Source: Jackrogersella multiformis
Taxonomy: Eukaryota > Ascomycota > Sordariomycetes > Xylariales > Hypoxylaceae
Assembly: GCA_902806575.1 (NCBI GenBank)
Contig: CADCXD010000001.1
Span: forward strand, 3,472,001 to 3,536,000
Length of the DNA: 64,000 nucleotides
Reading direction: 5' to 3'
The position numbers and the translations under genes were made by a program. The notes under the pieces were generated by a model, which was not told the DNA's origin, made no database searches, and worked only from the letters and a program-made list of their open reading frames with translations. The first letter of the stretch is position 1; each line of letters begins with the position of its first letter. Shown here piece after piece: positions 23,347-33,588 of this stretch.

Positions 23347-23949
23347 ATGCCCAAACTCTCCCCCGCCAACCCGCGCAACTACCTGCCCTCGCGGGCGCAT
23401 CCGGAGCACCGGTCCGCGCGCAAGGAGCTCGAGAAGGAGCACCCCTTCAGCTGGACGGCGCCGCTGGTCCTCGGCATGATCGGCGTCGGCCTGGCCTGGG
23501 ACATCGAGAAGCAGGTGAAGAAGCGCGAGGAGCGCAAGGACAGGGAGGGCCAGGAGGGGAAGGAAAGAGAAGAGCAGCGTCGTCACCGAAGAAAACAGGA
23601 GGGCCAGACCCGCAGCGGCACTTCCGACCCTTCTGCTCGTGGCGCGGATAGGGACAGAAAGAGCAGCCGTGCTGGCGCGGGCGCGGGCGCGGGCGGCAGT
23701 GGAAACAGAAGTAAGAGCAGCAGCGATCGCAGCGCGGCTCGGGATGCGGTGGACGTGGAGAGGAGTCGACGGGAACGGCGCGATCGCGGAGGCTCTGTGG
23801 ATGTGGGCCGTCGCGAGGACCCGAGGTACATCGAGGATGATGCGTACTTCGAGCAATCCCGATATGACAGACACCACGACGACGATGACGACCAGAGATA
23901 CCATGATCACGAATACCACGGCAGAAGGAGTCGTCGCGATTCGTGGTAG
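23347..23949 (+). CDS. Small highly charged protein with one transmembrane segment, unknown function
   Basis: Single-exon ORF of 200 residues from the ATG at 23347. The N-terminus (PKLSPANPRNYLPSRAHPEHRSARKELEKEHPFSW) looks conserved rather than random and leads into one hydrophobic segment (TAPLVLGMIGVGLAWDIEK, about residues 37-55). The remaining 145 residues are low-complexity and very charged: Arg/Glu/Lys repeats, an Ala-Gly run, an Asp stretch (HHDDDDDQRYHDHEYH) and a basic end. Strong GC rise against the AT-rich flanks supports coding. No family was recognised; the membrane topology is inferred. Confidence 0.65.
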   Translation: MPKLSPANPRNYLPSRAHPEHRSARKELEKEHPFSWTAPLVLGMIGVGLAWDIEKQVKKREERKDREGQEGKEREEQRRHRRKQEGQTRSGTSDPSARGADRDRKSSRAGAGAGAGGSGNRSKSSSDRSAARDAVDVERSRRERRDRGGSVDVGRREDPRYIEDDAYFEQSRYDRHHDDDDDQRYHDHEYHGRRSRRDSW

Positions 23950-24318
23950 GCGTTGACCCCTTTCGGGACACGACACTGATACATCACCATCGCTATCCCT
24001 TACCTTCACCGACACATTTTCTCTTTTTTGGCATTAGGTACACCTTATATGGAGCATGGAGCATTGATACAGATAAGACAGCATGGGCACGCCAGCTGCA
24101 TGGAGGAGACTTAGAAATACCAGGCTTAAAAAGTCAATCAAAGCAACATTCATAACGAGAGCATAGTGATTTACACAAGAGCTTGCATTGGAAAAGGACT
24201 AGAAGTCATGTGTCACGGCGTAGTTATAGGTACTTTTGTCATTTATGAATTCACGAATTTATGACCACAGAATAGCATCACAGTATCTAATGTACTTTAT
24301 TATTCTTCTTATTCATGT
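23950..24318. other. Intergenic, convergent gene ends
   Basis: AT-rich spacer between convergent genes; nothing identifiable besides presumed 3' UTRs. Confidence 0.5.
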
Positions 24319-25985
24319 CTACGCCCCAGCAAGCACCTTCTCGGCTGCCTCGGCCAGTATCTCAAAATGTTTCCTAACATGATGCTCCTCCACCAACGGC
24401 GTCGCGGGGTTATGGCGGATGGCGAACACGCCGCCGACGACCGTGCTCGACAGGAAGATGCGGCCCTCCTCCACCACAGCATCGTACATCTTCTTCGTCA
24501 GCGCGTTCTGCTCCTCCGTCGTCAACGTCTCCCCCTCCCCTTTCCCCTTCCCCGCCACCTTAAAAACCGTCAGCGCGAACCGCGGCCCCGTCACGATCTC
24601 GAACAGCTCCGGCCGTGTGCCCAGCAGGCCGGCGAACGTCTCGGCCAGCGCGATGTGCCTCCGGACGTGGGCGCGCAGGCCCTCGACGCCGTACGTGCGC
24701 ACGACGAACCAGACCTTGAGGGAGCGGAAGCGGCGGCCGAACGGGATCTGCCAGTCGCGGTAGTCGGTCACGAGGCCCGAGTCCGTGTGCTGGTTGCGCA
24801 GGATGGCCAGCGACACGCTCAGCGCCTCGGTCAGGTGGCGCCGGTCGCGCACCCACACCGCGCTGCAGTCGAAGTTGACCAGCAGCCACTTGTGCAGGTT
24901 CGTGTTGTAGCTGTGGAACCGGTCGAAGGCCTTGGTCAGGTGCTGGTATTCGGGGCAGATCAGCGCGGCCCCCGCGTACGCCGCGTCCACGTGTACCCAG
25001 ACCTCGCCGGGGCCGGGGGGCGCCAGCTCCGCCAGCACGTCGGCCACGCCGTCCATGTCGTCGACGGCGCACGTGTCGGTGGTGCCGAGCGTGGCCGTCA
25101 GGTAGAAGGGCTCGAGACCCCTGGCGCGCAGCTCGAGGACGACGCGGCGTAGCTCGGCGCCCGTCATGCGGTAGCCGTCAGCGGCGTGGACGGGGACGGC
25201 GCGGAAGCGCACGCCGGCGATCTGGGCGGCCTTCTTGGTGGCGCTGTGGGTGGCGGCGCTGCCGAGGGCCACGAGCTTGCTGCGACGAATGGCAATGGCG
25301 TCCTCGCGCTCGTCCTCGTCGGCGATGTGCTCCGTCGCCTCGCGCAGGTACTTGTCCCGCGCGGCGACCAGGACGGTGGCGATGGCCTCGGAGGCGGTGC
25401 CGTGGATAACGCCGCCGCCGTTGGTGGGGCCCGTGGAGAGGTAGCAGGGCGGCAGGCCGAAGGCTTTGGCTAGCCAGTCCAGCACGATGGTCTCGAGCTC
25501 CGTCACGGCCGGGCTGCAGATCCAGTTGAAGGCCGCGCCGGTGAAGGCCGTCGAGTACATCTCCCCGAGCATGGCCGGGAAGCTGCTGGACGAGGGAAAC
25601 CAAGCTAAGAAGTTGGGTGATTGCCTACGTAGGCGGTATGTCTATTATTAACCACTGAACCACCAGGGATTTCACAAAACGATAACAATAAATATTTAAA
25701 AGGGAGGTGACAAACCAATGTGTCAACCCGGGGATGATCTTTGCCTCCAGGTCTTTCTGGATATCAGCCCAGGCTTCCCCATTCTGAGGCGCCTCCTCCG
25801 GCAAGAGTTTTCTCAAGTATCCGGGCTCGACATTTGACACAACACGACGCTCTTCGATGGTGTCGTAGTATTTGACGACTATGACGAGTCAATGGTTGGC
25901 TAATCGTCTAAAGCCTTAGAAATCGACGAGACTCACTATCATCAATGGATGAGATGGCCGCTTCTCGGAATTGCTTAGAGTCCAT
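24319..25985 (-). CDS. PLP-dependent aromatic-L-amino-acid decarboxylase (group II)
   Basis: Group II pyridoxal-phosphate decarboxylase of the DOPA/tyrosine/tryptophan decarboxylase family, expected to turn an aromatic amino acid into its amine plus CO2. Three exons, 25985-25937, 25878-25716 and 25624-24319; phases agree and give 505 residues. Diagnostic segments: NVEPGYLRKLLPEEAP near the N-terminus, SPNFLAWFPSSSSFPAMLGEM, the HVDAAYAG motif carrying the PLP-contacting Asp, and the Schiff-base lysine in NLHKWLLVNFDCSAVWV. The C-terminal domain is complete. Substrate choice cannot be read from the sequence. Very GC-rich in exon 3. The neighbours are a tRNA gene and a ribosome-biogenesis ATPase, so there is no sign of a metabolite cluster. 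Confidence 0.92.
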
Positions 25986-26626
25986 GGCGGCTAGTTTATA
26001 TATCCAGATCTACCTAGTACCTTAGGTAGGTAGATATTAGATAAGTAGGCAGGTAGGCTCCTGTTTGTGATAACTTAGGATGAAATGTTTAAGTGAAAGT
26101 TGAATAAGAAACTTCGAGTCTTAATAAGATATCTACCTAGGTACCTAGGTAAATATTTATACTCTATTCTGATACTATGCACGTACAAGTTGGTAACCTT
26201 CGCTGTACTTCTGCTCCACCTTTCACTATAACGTAGCACGGGACGAATAGAAACGGACGATTCTTACGTGGTCTTAGATCTTAACAGGCACTTAGAGACT
26301 TGCAACTTCCCTCGGAAGGCGTAACATGACATAAAATGTCAAAATGTCAATGTCAGGAACTTGTCGAAGTGATTTTTAGTCTGTCATTTCCTTCCCTTTT
26401 TGCTCGAACGTTAGGTATTATTTTATTTCTTCCCTTTCTTTTTTTAAGGGGGATTTTTAAGAGACGGGATTTCTGTTAGAGATAACCCGAAAGCAATTCT
26501 ACCGCCCTCCTTCCACTTAGAGCCACTCACACTCCGAAGTAGGACCGAATACTTCTCCAATGAAAATTCTGCAAAGTACACAGATATACCGTTCTTATTT
26601 GACCTTTTCCATCTCACAAGACATGT
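25986..26626. other. Intergenic upstream of the decarboxylase and tRNA
   Basis: Decarboxylase promoter side. Palindromic TACCTAGGTA repeats lie at about 26009-26035 and 26131-26152. The rest is AT-rich without support for a gene. Confidence 0.5.
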
Positions 26627-26700
26627 GGTTTCGTGGTGTAGTTGGTTATCACGTCAGTCTAACACACTGAAGGTCTCCAGTTCGAGCCTGGACGAAATCA
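26627..26700 (+). tRNA. tRNA-Val (anticodon AAC)
   Basis: A 74-nt sequence that folds as a full cloverleaf. The acceptor stem GGTTTCG pairs with CGAAATC (one G-U), followed by discriminator A. The anticodon stem TCAGT/ACTGA closes the loop CTAACAC with anticodon AAC, and the T stem TCCAG/CTGGA closes TTCGAGC. The A-box region (TGGTGTAGTTGG) and B-box (GTTCGAGCC) are good, and there is no intron. A T-rich run follows at once. Confidence 0.95.
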
Positions 26701-26702
26701 TA

Positions 26703-26710
26703 TTTTTTTT
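26703..26710 (+). terminator. RNA polymerase III terminator of the tRNA-Val gene
   Basis: A run of eight T residues beginning three bases after the tRNA 3' end, as expected for Pol III termination. Confidence 0.85.
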
Positions 26711-27132
26711 CCTTTTTAAAAAGAATTTCTCTACTGATTTCTTTTATTTTTACTAAAAATTATTAATCTGAAGTTATATCCACCTATCTTGAATTGCCTT
26801 GAATATTAAAGGTATATTTATAGTTTGAGAGATATCATAAATCAATCCTCGTCGTTAAGGGTCGCATAAATGTAAATACTTTTAATCAGGGAGCATACTT
26901 AATACGTCAAATTCCCGTTATGGTTATACTCTAAAAACTCTAGGAATTTAAACAGTAAAATATTATAATTGACAGTAATGGACATCAGAATGAGTTGAAT
27001 TCCCATATATTCGAATCCCAGGACCTAAAGCAACACACATCGAAACCACAAGTTGGTAGCTAGACTAGGTAGGTATTCATCAAGAAGCAACCTCTCTTCT
27101 CTACTCTCAAATTTCCACACTGCACCTAAGCC
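26711..27132. other. AT-rich spacer between tRNA-Val and AFG2
   Basis: Low-GC spacer with no supported feature except a TAGGTAGGTA motif near 27066. Confidence 0.5.
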
Positions 27133-29601
27133 CTACGACCTAAACCTCTCCCGCCACTCGCGATAATGATCCAGCATATCCTGCGTGACCAGCCTGGGCG
27201 TCTTCCGGACGGCCGCGAGCAGCACCTGCATAGCGGGCGCGGCGTCGTCGTCCGCGTCCCAGAACGCCTTGTCGCAGATGCGCGCGATCTCGGCGCCCGA
27301 GTAGCCCTCCGTCTGCCTCGCGAGCTCCGGGATGTCGATGCCCCCGACACTATTATCGTCGTCGTCGGCGGCGGCGGAGGGGAAACATAGCTCTCTCGCC
27401 TTCGCGGCGAAGATGGCTTCGCGCGCCTTGGCGTCCGGCAGCGGCACGTAGATGAGCTCGTCGAAGCGGCCGGGCCGCCGCAGCGCCGAGTCCAGCAGCT
27501 CGGGCTTGTTGGTGGCGGCCAGGACGAAGACCTCGCCGATGCGCTCAAAGCCGTCCATCTCCGTTAGTAACGTGGTGAGGGCTTGGACGCCTCCTCCACC
27601 TGCGCTACTACTGCTACCACCGGCGCCGGATCGCGACCCGGCGATGGAGTCGAACTCGTCGAAGAATATGATGCTGGGGCTGGCCTCGCGCGCGCGCTTG
27701 AACAGGTTGCGGATCGACCGCTCGGTCTCGCCCACGTACATGTTCAGCAGCTCGCCGCCCTTGACCGCGAAGAAGTTAAAGTCGGACTCCGTGGCCATGG
27801 CCTGGGCCGTCATGGTCTTGGAGCAGCCGGGAGGGCCATATAATAGGACGCCCTTTGGCGGTCTTGACATCCTCGCACGAGGACCCTACGTTTCGGTTCG
27901 CCGTTAGATTAAAATTAAACAAGCGTTAGATGGAATCGAAGTTTAGAAACGTACCGTGGGATGACGAAGCACTCTCTGCAGCGCAACTTTGACCTCCTCG
28001 TAACCGCCAATGTCGCTCCAGCGCACGGTTGGTGGCTTGAGGTTTATGTCGTGCATAGCCGTCGGACGCACTTCCTGAAGCCCCTTCGCGACATCGTCCC
28101 ATGTTAAGGGGTGCGTCTTAGAGGGACTCCCTACTCGTTTCCTCCAGGCCTTGGTAGCTCGGTAGAGGACCTTGCGCAGATCCGCACCGGTGTACGCATG
28201 CGTACGGTCGCCGAGGTCAGATATATATTGGTCGAATACGTCAGCAGAGAAAGTCGGCTTGTGATAGCGGATGATCTCTTTGCGACTCCGTGCATCCGGA
28301 ATAGGAAGAGCGACGTGCTCTTCAAAACGACCAGGGCGTTGGAGGGCGTGAGGAATATCGTTCAGATAGTCAAGGCACGTAGCAACCACCAAAACATGAG
28401 GCCTTATGTTCTGCTGGCGCGCCTTATTTGTTAAAGCGTCAAGCCCTTCACCGATGGTCTCTACCATAACCTGGCGATTCGACTGTTCCTTTCCTAATAG
28501 CTTCGTTATGTCATCGATTAAGATAATAGTCGGACTGCGCTGTTCGAGAGCTGTTTTAAAATGTGTCTGGATGGTTGACGGCTTGTCATTATAAGATAAT
28601 CGAACAACCCTGCCCCAGTTCGTAGCAGCAATATGGTCTAAAAGCATCGATTTACCCGTTCCATGACTCCCGTAAATAACGATTCCGCATGAGTAAGTTG
28701 GTGTCGTATATCCTTCAAACTCAACATCGAAATCACTGAAAAATTCGTTGAGTTCGTCTATTTGCCTTTGCATAGCCGGGAGTGAGTCGAGTGCTAACTT
28801 GCCCCCGGTGCTTCTTGTATCGTCGTTAGAAAACTCAACCACTGTAGAGCCGGGGGTATATTTTGCAACGCTATTCGTTCTACTATTCACAGATGTGGCT
28901 ACGAATGAGCGTCTTGACCCGTTTAAGACAATATCCTCAAATAATAAGCCGGGTAGGATATATTCAGCTATCTCTGTATATGTTGTCAGATAGGTGATAC
29001 TTGATTAACTTTCGGGGAAAATATATAACAGGAAACACGATTATGAGCCAACAAGAACATATACAAATATTGTACATAAATTGATATTGGGACCTACTTT
29101 AGCTCAGGGGCAATACTATGTAGTCACTAACAATAAAACGGTGACTTTGTAGCGTATGGTTATGAATATAAGAGATGTGAATATTAACAACTCACCTAAC
29201 CGGCTTTCAAGATGGTATTGCCACCTCGTCTGTTCTGATGGCAGTAACGGAACAGATTCAGAGGTTATTTCTTTCATAATAACCACTCCAGCATCAGGAA
29301 CAGGCCCGTTGCCAGGAGTGACTCTAGCGATCTGACCGAGTTCTAGACTGGCTAACCTTTGAAAGACTCGACTAATAGATATGATGTTATTTGCAACATT
29401 CTTATCCGGCGCCGGCCATGCAACTGCTTCCCACCGACCGAGACCATCCGTCTCGACGTTGCAAAGGTGTGCCGTGGTAAAGCCTCCTTGGGCGAAAGTG
29501 GTCGGGTGGATATATATTTTTGCTGCATTTTTATGAGTTGGGTTCTTTTGATTTGCTACATCCTGAGGCTGAAGCCGAACTTTGAAGTCGTCTCTCCCCA
29601 T
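27133..29601 (-). CDS. AFG2: Type II AAA ATPase Afg2/Drg1 (60S ribosome biogenesis)
   Basis: Tandem AAA ATPase related to Cdc48. Afg2/Drg1 releases shuttling factors from cytoplasmic pre-60S particles. Three exons, 29601-29196, 28973-27955 and 27885-27133, give 725 residues. After an N-domain (exon 1), ATPase domain 1 has Walker A GSHGTGKS (about 237-244) and a Walker B read as IILIDDITKL. Domain 2 has GPPGCSKT (about 492-499), where the Cys-Ser pair is characteristic of Afg2 rather than Cdc48, plus IIFFDEFDS, an arginine-finger segment RRPGRFDELIYVP and a sensor Asn in LAATNKPE. Domain 1 has Asp-Asp where the Asp-Glu catalytic pair is usual. Ser/Gly-rich insertion after SIAGSR. The assignment rests on the second Walker A and overall layout. 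Confidence 0.9.
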
Positions 29602-30176
29602 TGTGGTCGAGTATCCGTCCGTAAATTTAAGTGAAATCTTTTATATGCAAATTTAATAGCTCTTATTGGTGGCCAGGAGGGTCGTTGTTAACAATGTAGC
29701 TTTTGAAGGTATTGGTAGATCTGATAATACTAGTTAGAATAATATTGTTCATTATTAAAAATGGGAACATAGTTTTCATTTAGACAATCTAAGTCTATAA
29801 GACAAAATCTTGAAAGTAGATGGATGAGAAGTTATCGTAGTATCCGAGAGTGGTGTCTTGTGGGATTAAATGTACAGTGCGGAGTTATATAAAGGATTAA
29901 TCGCCCAATTAAATCCATTCAACCCACCCTAGGAAACAACTCCAACAGCGCTGCAGTTCGTTGCAGTGCGCTATCTACCTAGGTACCTAGGTAGGTAGTA
30001 GTTGCTTGACTGTGCTGATTACTACATAGACCCACTTTCAACTTATTAGTCAACCCAAGTCAATTTATTAGCTCCAACTTTTTCTTTTCTTCAACTTGCA
30101 CATACAAAAATTCCAATCTCTCTCGACGAACCTGGTTCTGCATTGCAATGCGTTGGGCACCACACCTCATCGCCTC
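29602..30176. promoter_or_regulatory. Divergent promoter region of AFG2 and the 30.2-kb gene
   Basis: Head-to-head spacer of about 575 bases. An exact palindromic array, CTACCTAGGTACCTAGGTAG, lies at about 29975-29998. The open frame of the plus-strand gene begins at 30096 but without an ATG until 30177. Confidence 0.5.
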
Positions 30177-31595
30177 ATGCTCCTACGACAGCTCCAGCAG
30201 CCATCCTCACGATCGGTAGCCGCTTTAGCTCAACCAGCATGGCGACCAGCACCAGCACCAGCACCTCCCACGGCGCTTCTGCACGCTAGCACGAGGCTGT
30301 TGCAAACCCCATCGTCTCCCACCCCCGCCGTGTCGCACTCCAACCAACATGGCAATGTGCGACGTGCGAGAAAGCCCCCGTCCCTCTTCGAGAAGCTATT
30401 CCCCGGCGAGGCAAAGCAGGCACGCACGCAGCTCGACCGAAATGCATCGGGGGGCCCCAGGCCGTCGCCTCTCTTCCACAAGCCCCTGCTCTTGCCCATA
30501 GCCGACGAGCACCCCTCCTCTCCCTCCCCCACACCAGACGGCAACAGCAGCGGCACCTCCAACAGCGCCATCACCTCTCCCCCCACCCCGTCCTCCTCCG
30601 CCGCCGCCCTGCGCGCCAAGACCATGCTCATCCTGTCGGCGGCCAGCAAGCACCTCTCGGAGAGCGACTTCGTGCGGCTGAGCCCGCAGGGCGCGCACGT
30701 CGAGGGCTGGGTCGGCGGCATCGCGCGCGTGATCCAGGCCCGGGACCCCGACACCCTGCACGCCCTCGGCCACTACTTCGTGCTCTTCCACGACGAGGCC
30801 GCCGCCGCCGCCTACCGCGACGAGGTGGCGCGGCTGTGGGGCCTGAGCAAGGCGCACGCGCCGTACACGCGCAGCGGCGGCAGCAGCAGTAATAATAGCA
30901 ACAACAATACCATGGCGCCGGTGCCGCGGGGCCTGCTGCGCGACGGCCGCGGGCGCGACGTGGCGGCCGCCATCGCCGCGTTCACGCTGGTGCCGCCCAG
31001 CCAGCGGTACCGGCTGGAGGTGTCGACGGCGCACAGCCGCGACCGCATCGAGGACCTGGACGTGGGCGGGGCCTCGTTCGTCGACCGCCTGGCCGCGCGC
31101 GCCGGGTCGCGGCACCTGGTGCTGGTGACCGTGGACGGCGGCCGCATGGCCGTCGACACCCTGCGCCGCGCCATCGCCGACGACGGCCGCGACCGCAACC
31201 TCGCGTGGCGCGTCGCCGACCCCGACGCCGGCGGCGGCATCCTGCCCTTCGGCAAGAGCGTCGTCAAGACCCACGACAAGAGCCACGCCGCGGGCTTCGA
31301 AGAGGCCCTGCTCGACCAGGCCGCGCGGGTCGCGGGCAGGAGGGGTGGCGGAGACGAGGCCGGCGACGAAGCCAGAGCTGAAGGGGGGGAGGAGGGCGAG
31401 GGTGCGGTGGACGACGACAAGTACAGGCAGTATCCGCGGTTCATCGTGCCGTTCGCGGACAACGCCGAGGCGCAGCGCTTCGTCAGGGGCTGGCACCGCC
31501 GCCAGGTCGAGCTGCGCATGAGCGCTATAGGGAATAACCAGACCGAGGTGTCGTGGAGCGAGACTAGGATGCTTAACGTCTCGGTGCTGTGGTGA
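30177..31595 (+). CDS. Uncharacterised protein with probable mitochondrial presequence
   Basis: 472 residues from the first in-frame ATG at 30177. The N-terminus (MLLRQLQQPSSRSVAALAQP...) is rich in Arg/Ser/Ala and lacks acidic residues, a typical mitochondrial targeting sequence. A Pro/Ser/Ala-rich low-complexity stretch follows to about residue 145. Then comes a globular region starting LILSAASKHLSESDFVRL with HVEGWVGGIARVIQARDPDTLHALGHYFVLF, interrupted by Ser/Asn and Glu/Gly-rich insertions, and a final PRFIVPFADNAEAQRFVRGWHRRQVEL block. The alternation suggests one or two alpha/beta RNA-binding-like modules, but I do not recognise the family. Highly GC-rich. Confidence 0.65.
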   Translation: MLLRQLQQPSSRSVAALAQPAWRPAPAPAPPTALLHASTRLLQTPSSPTPAVSHSNQHGNVRRARKPPSLFEKLFPGEAKQARTQLDRNASGGPRPSPLFHKPLLLPIADEHPSSPSPTPDGNSSGTSNSAITSPPTPSSSAAALRAKTMLILSAASKHLSESDFVRLSPQGAHVEGWVGGIARVIQARDPDTLHALGHYFVLFHDEAAAAAYRDEVARLWGLSKAHAPYTRSGGSSSNNSNNNTMAPVPRGLLRDGRGRDVAAAIAAFTLVPPSQRYRLEVSTAHSRDRIEDLDVGGASFVDRLAARAGSRHLVLVTVDGGRMAVDTLRRAIADDGRDRNLAWRVADPDAGGGILPFGKSVVKTHDKSHAAGFEEALLDQAARVAGRRGGGDEAGDEARAEGGEEGEGAVDDDKYRQYPRFIVPFADNAEAQRFVRGWHRRQVELRMSAIGNNQTEVSWSETRMLNVSVLW

Positions 31596-32485
31596 GATAG
31601 ATACGTGCCTGCTTAGATATAGATATATATATATATAAATCCATATATAAATCCATCTGTGCAAAACGTGTTCTACCTACATATCCTAGTGACCGCCTCC
31701 TACCTTGTCATTTTCAACAGGTCCATCATACGGTTTCTACGAATAACTAATCGAAAACAGCCCGATATATTTAAACTGATCTACGTGGTTTTCAGAAAGG
31801 ACATGATGTATATCCCGAAAAGACAAAACAGGAGGGAAAAGGAAGGAGGGGTCTTCCAATGCAAAGTAGGTACCTAGGTATTTAGTGTATAGCGGTATGG
31901 TATGAAGAAAGACTCCTCTTCGCAACGACGGATATGATTAAAAGAGGCGGAGCAAGCAGACAGAGACAGAGACAGCAGAGACACAAAGACGAGAGACAAG
32001 AGACGACGGCATCATGATGACTGGAAAATATATTAGACCCATATCAACCAAACTCCGCCAATAGTTCGCCCTTCACTAACCCCCGCCAGGCCTCATTCTT
32101 CCTATTGTGCACGTGTCATGTGTGGTGTGTGCGTGAATGTCTATCGTGAAGTAGCAAGCTCTATGCCTCGCGTTGCGTTCTCTATCTGACTTGCTGCCGC
32201 ACCCGCCCCCCTCGTCGGAAATCCCAGGTTGGCATCGACACGTTCCTTGCTTCTCTTCATCGTCATCATCATCGGTTGCCATGGGTGGTTTCTTCTCTGG
32301 TCTCTCCATAAATCATATGCCTCTCGGTCTACTGTAAAACTTCGCTCGATAACAAGAAACTTGCCAGCCCCTTCAAAGTCAGCCTAGCTTAGCGCCTCGC
32401 CTTTGCTCTGTCAATCGCCCATCGTCCCATCTCTCGAACTCGAATATACGTAACGTATCGATCAAAACCCCCCCTCTGGCCTGCC
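31596..32485. other. Intergenic, convergent gene ends
   Basis: A TATATA run just after the preceding stop (about 31620-31640), a TACCTAGGTA motif at about 31867-31880, and purine-rich AGACAGAGAC repeats at about 31955-32000. No supported gene. Confidence 0.5.
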
Positions 32486-32846
32486 TTAACAGCATTTCCC
32501 TAGCCCGCCGCTGCCTTCTCCTCCCGGCCCGACGTTGACGCCGCCTGATGCCGGTGCGTCCGACTTGGAGGTGACTACGATGCGCTTCTTGATGTCGGCA
32601 GCCAAGCTGTAGAAGGCCTCGTCGATGTTGATGTTGCTCTTGGCGGAGACCTCGAGGAAGGGGATACCTAGCTCCTTGGCTAATCCCTCGCCCTGTTCTG
32701 TCGAGATGACACGTTTTTCTTCCCAGTCACACTTGTTGCCGATGAGGATCTTGTTGACGCCTTCCGTGGCGTGCTGTTCTACGTTTGCGAACCATGTTCG
32801 GATGTCTGCATATTACGTCAGCGTCTGGATAGCCCACCAAGTATTG

Positions 32847-32882
<36 letters not shown>

Positions 32883-33588
32883 ATGTGTGTGTGTAGAACG
32901 TAAGACGCCCTCAATATTCACGGACTCACTTGAGCTAGCCTCTCTTTGGGGTTTATGCTTTGGTACCAGGCTAGCAATTATACGAGAAATAAAGTAAATA
33001 GAGGGTGTAGTGTATAGACATAGGTGGGGGGAAATAAATAGGTGACGGTTCTTACTCTCGAAAGATCTTTGATCGGTTACATCGTAAACCAAGAGGATGC
33101 CCATCGCGCCGCGATAATAAGCCGTCGTGATGGTCCGGAATCGCTCCTGGCCGGCCGTGTCCCAGATCTGCAACTTGACGCGCTTGCCATCGAGCTCGAT
33201 CGTGCGGATCTTGAAGTCGATGCCGATGGTGGTGATGAAAGACGGGGTGAACGAATCTTCGCTAAACCGCAGCAGGCAGCAGGATTTACCGACGCCCGAG
33301 TCGCCGATTAGGAGAAGTTTGATCTAAAGCAATTGAGAGAACATGATTAGTTATATGTTGGAATGCTCGAGGGGTGACGTATGTCGTGGAATGGACTTTG
33401 ATGAGCCGTGTAGATATCAAGTGATCTAGGTATCTCTCACTATCTATCTAGTCGTGGCGGGCTGTTTCGAAGGGATAGAGATAAAAATAGAGATAGCAAG
33501 ACAGAAACAGAAACAGAGACAGAGACAGAGGGAAAGGCTAGGCAGGCTGTAGACATACTAAGAAGTCGTAGTTTCGGTTGCCCGACAT
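32486..33588 (-). CDS. SEC4: Rab GTPase Sec4/Rab8 type
   Basis: Small GTPase that drives docking of post-Golgi secretory vesicles at the plasma membrane via the exocyst. Three exons, 33588-33559 (MSGNRNYDFL), 33323-33056 and 32805-32486; 205 residues. All G motifs are seen: P-loop GDSGVGKS (17-24), switch I FITTIGIDFK with the effector Thr, WDTAGQE, GNKCD and VSAKS. The protein ends GGLGKCC, a double-Cys geranylgeranylation site. RSFENIRTWF forms across intron 2 and supports that junction. Intron 2 is 250 nt and contains an AT/GT microsatellite; intron 1 is 235 nt. These are long compared with most introns in this window. Confidence 0.94.
32845..32895. repeat. TA/TG microsatellite in SEC4 intron 2
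   Basis: An alternating TA run passing into GT repeats, inside the second intron of the Rab gene. Confidence 0.85.

Noticed and set aside
24319..25985. Decarboxylase considered as the core of a secondary-metabolite cluster
   Set aside because: Neighbours are a tRNA gene, AFG2 and small unknown proteins; no synthase, transporter or pathway regulator nearby.
30396..31664. 422-codon minus-strand ORF opposite the 30.2-kb gene
   Set aside because: Shadow frame of a GC-rich gene; the plus frame has a clear mitochondrial leader and a sensible domain layout.
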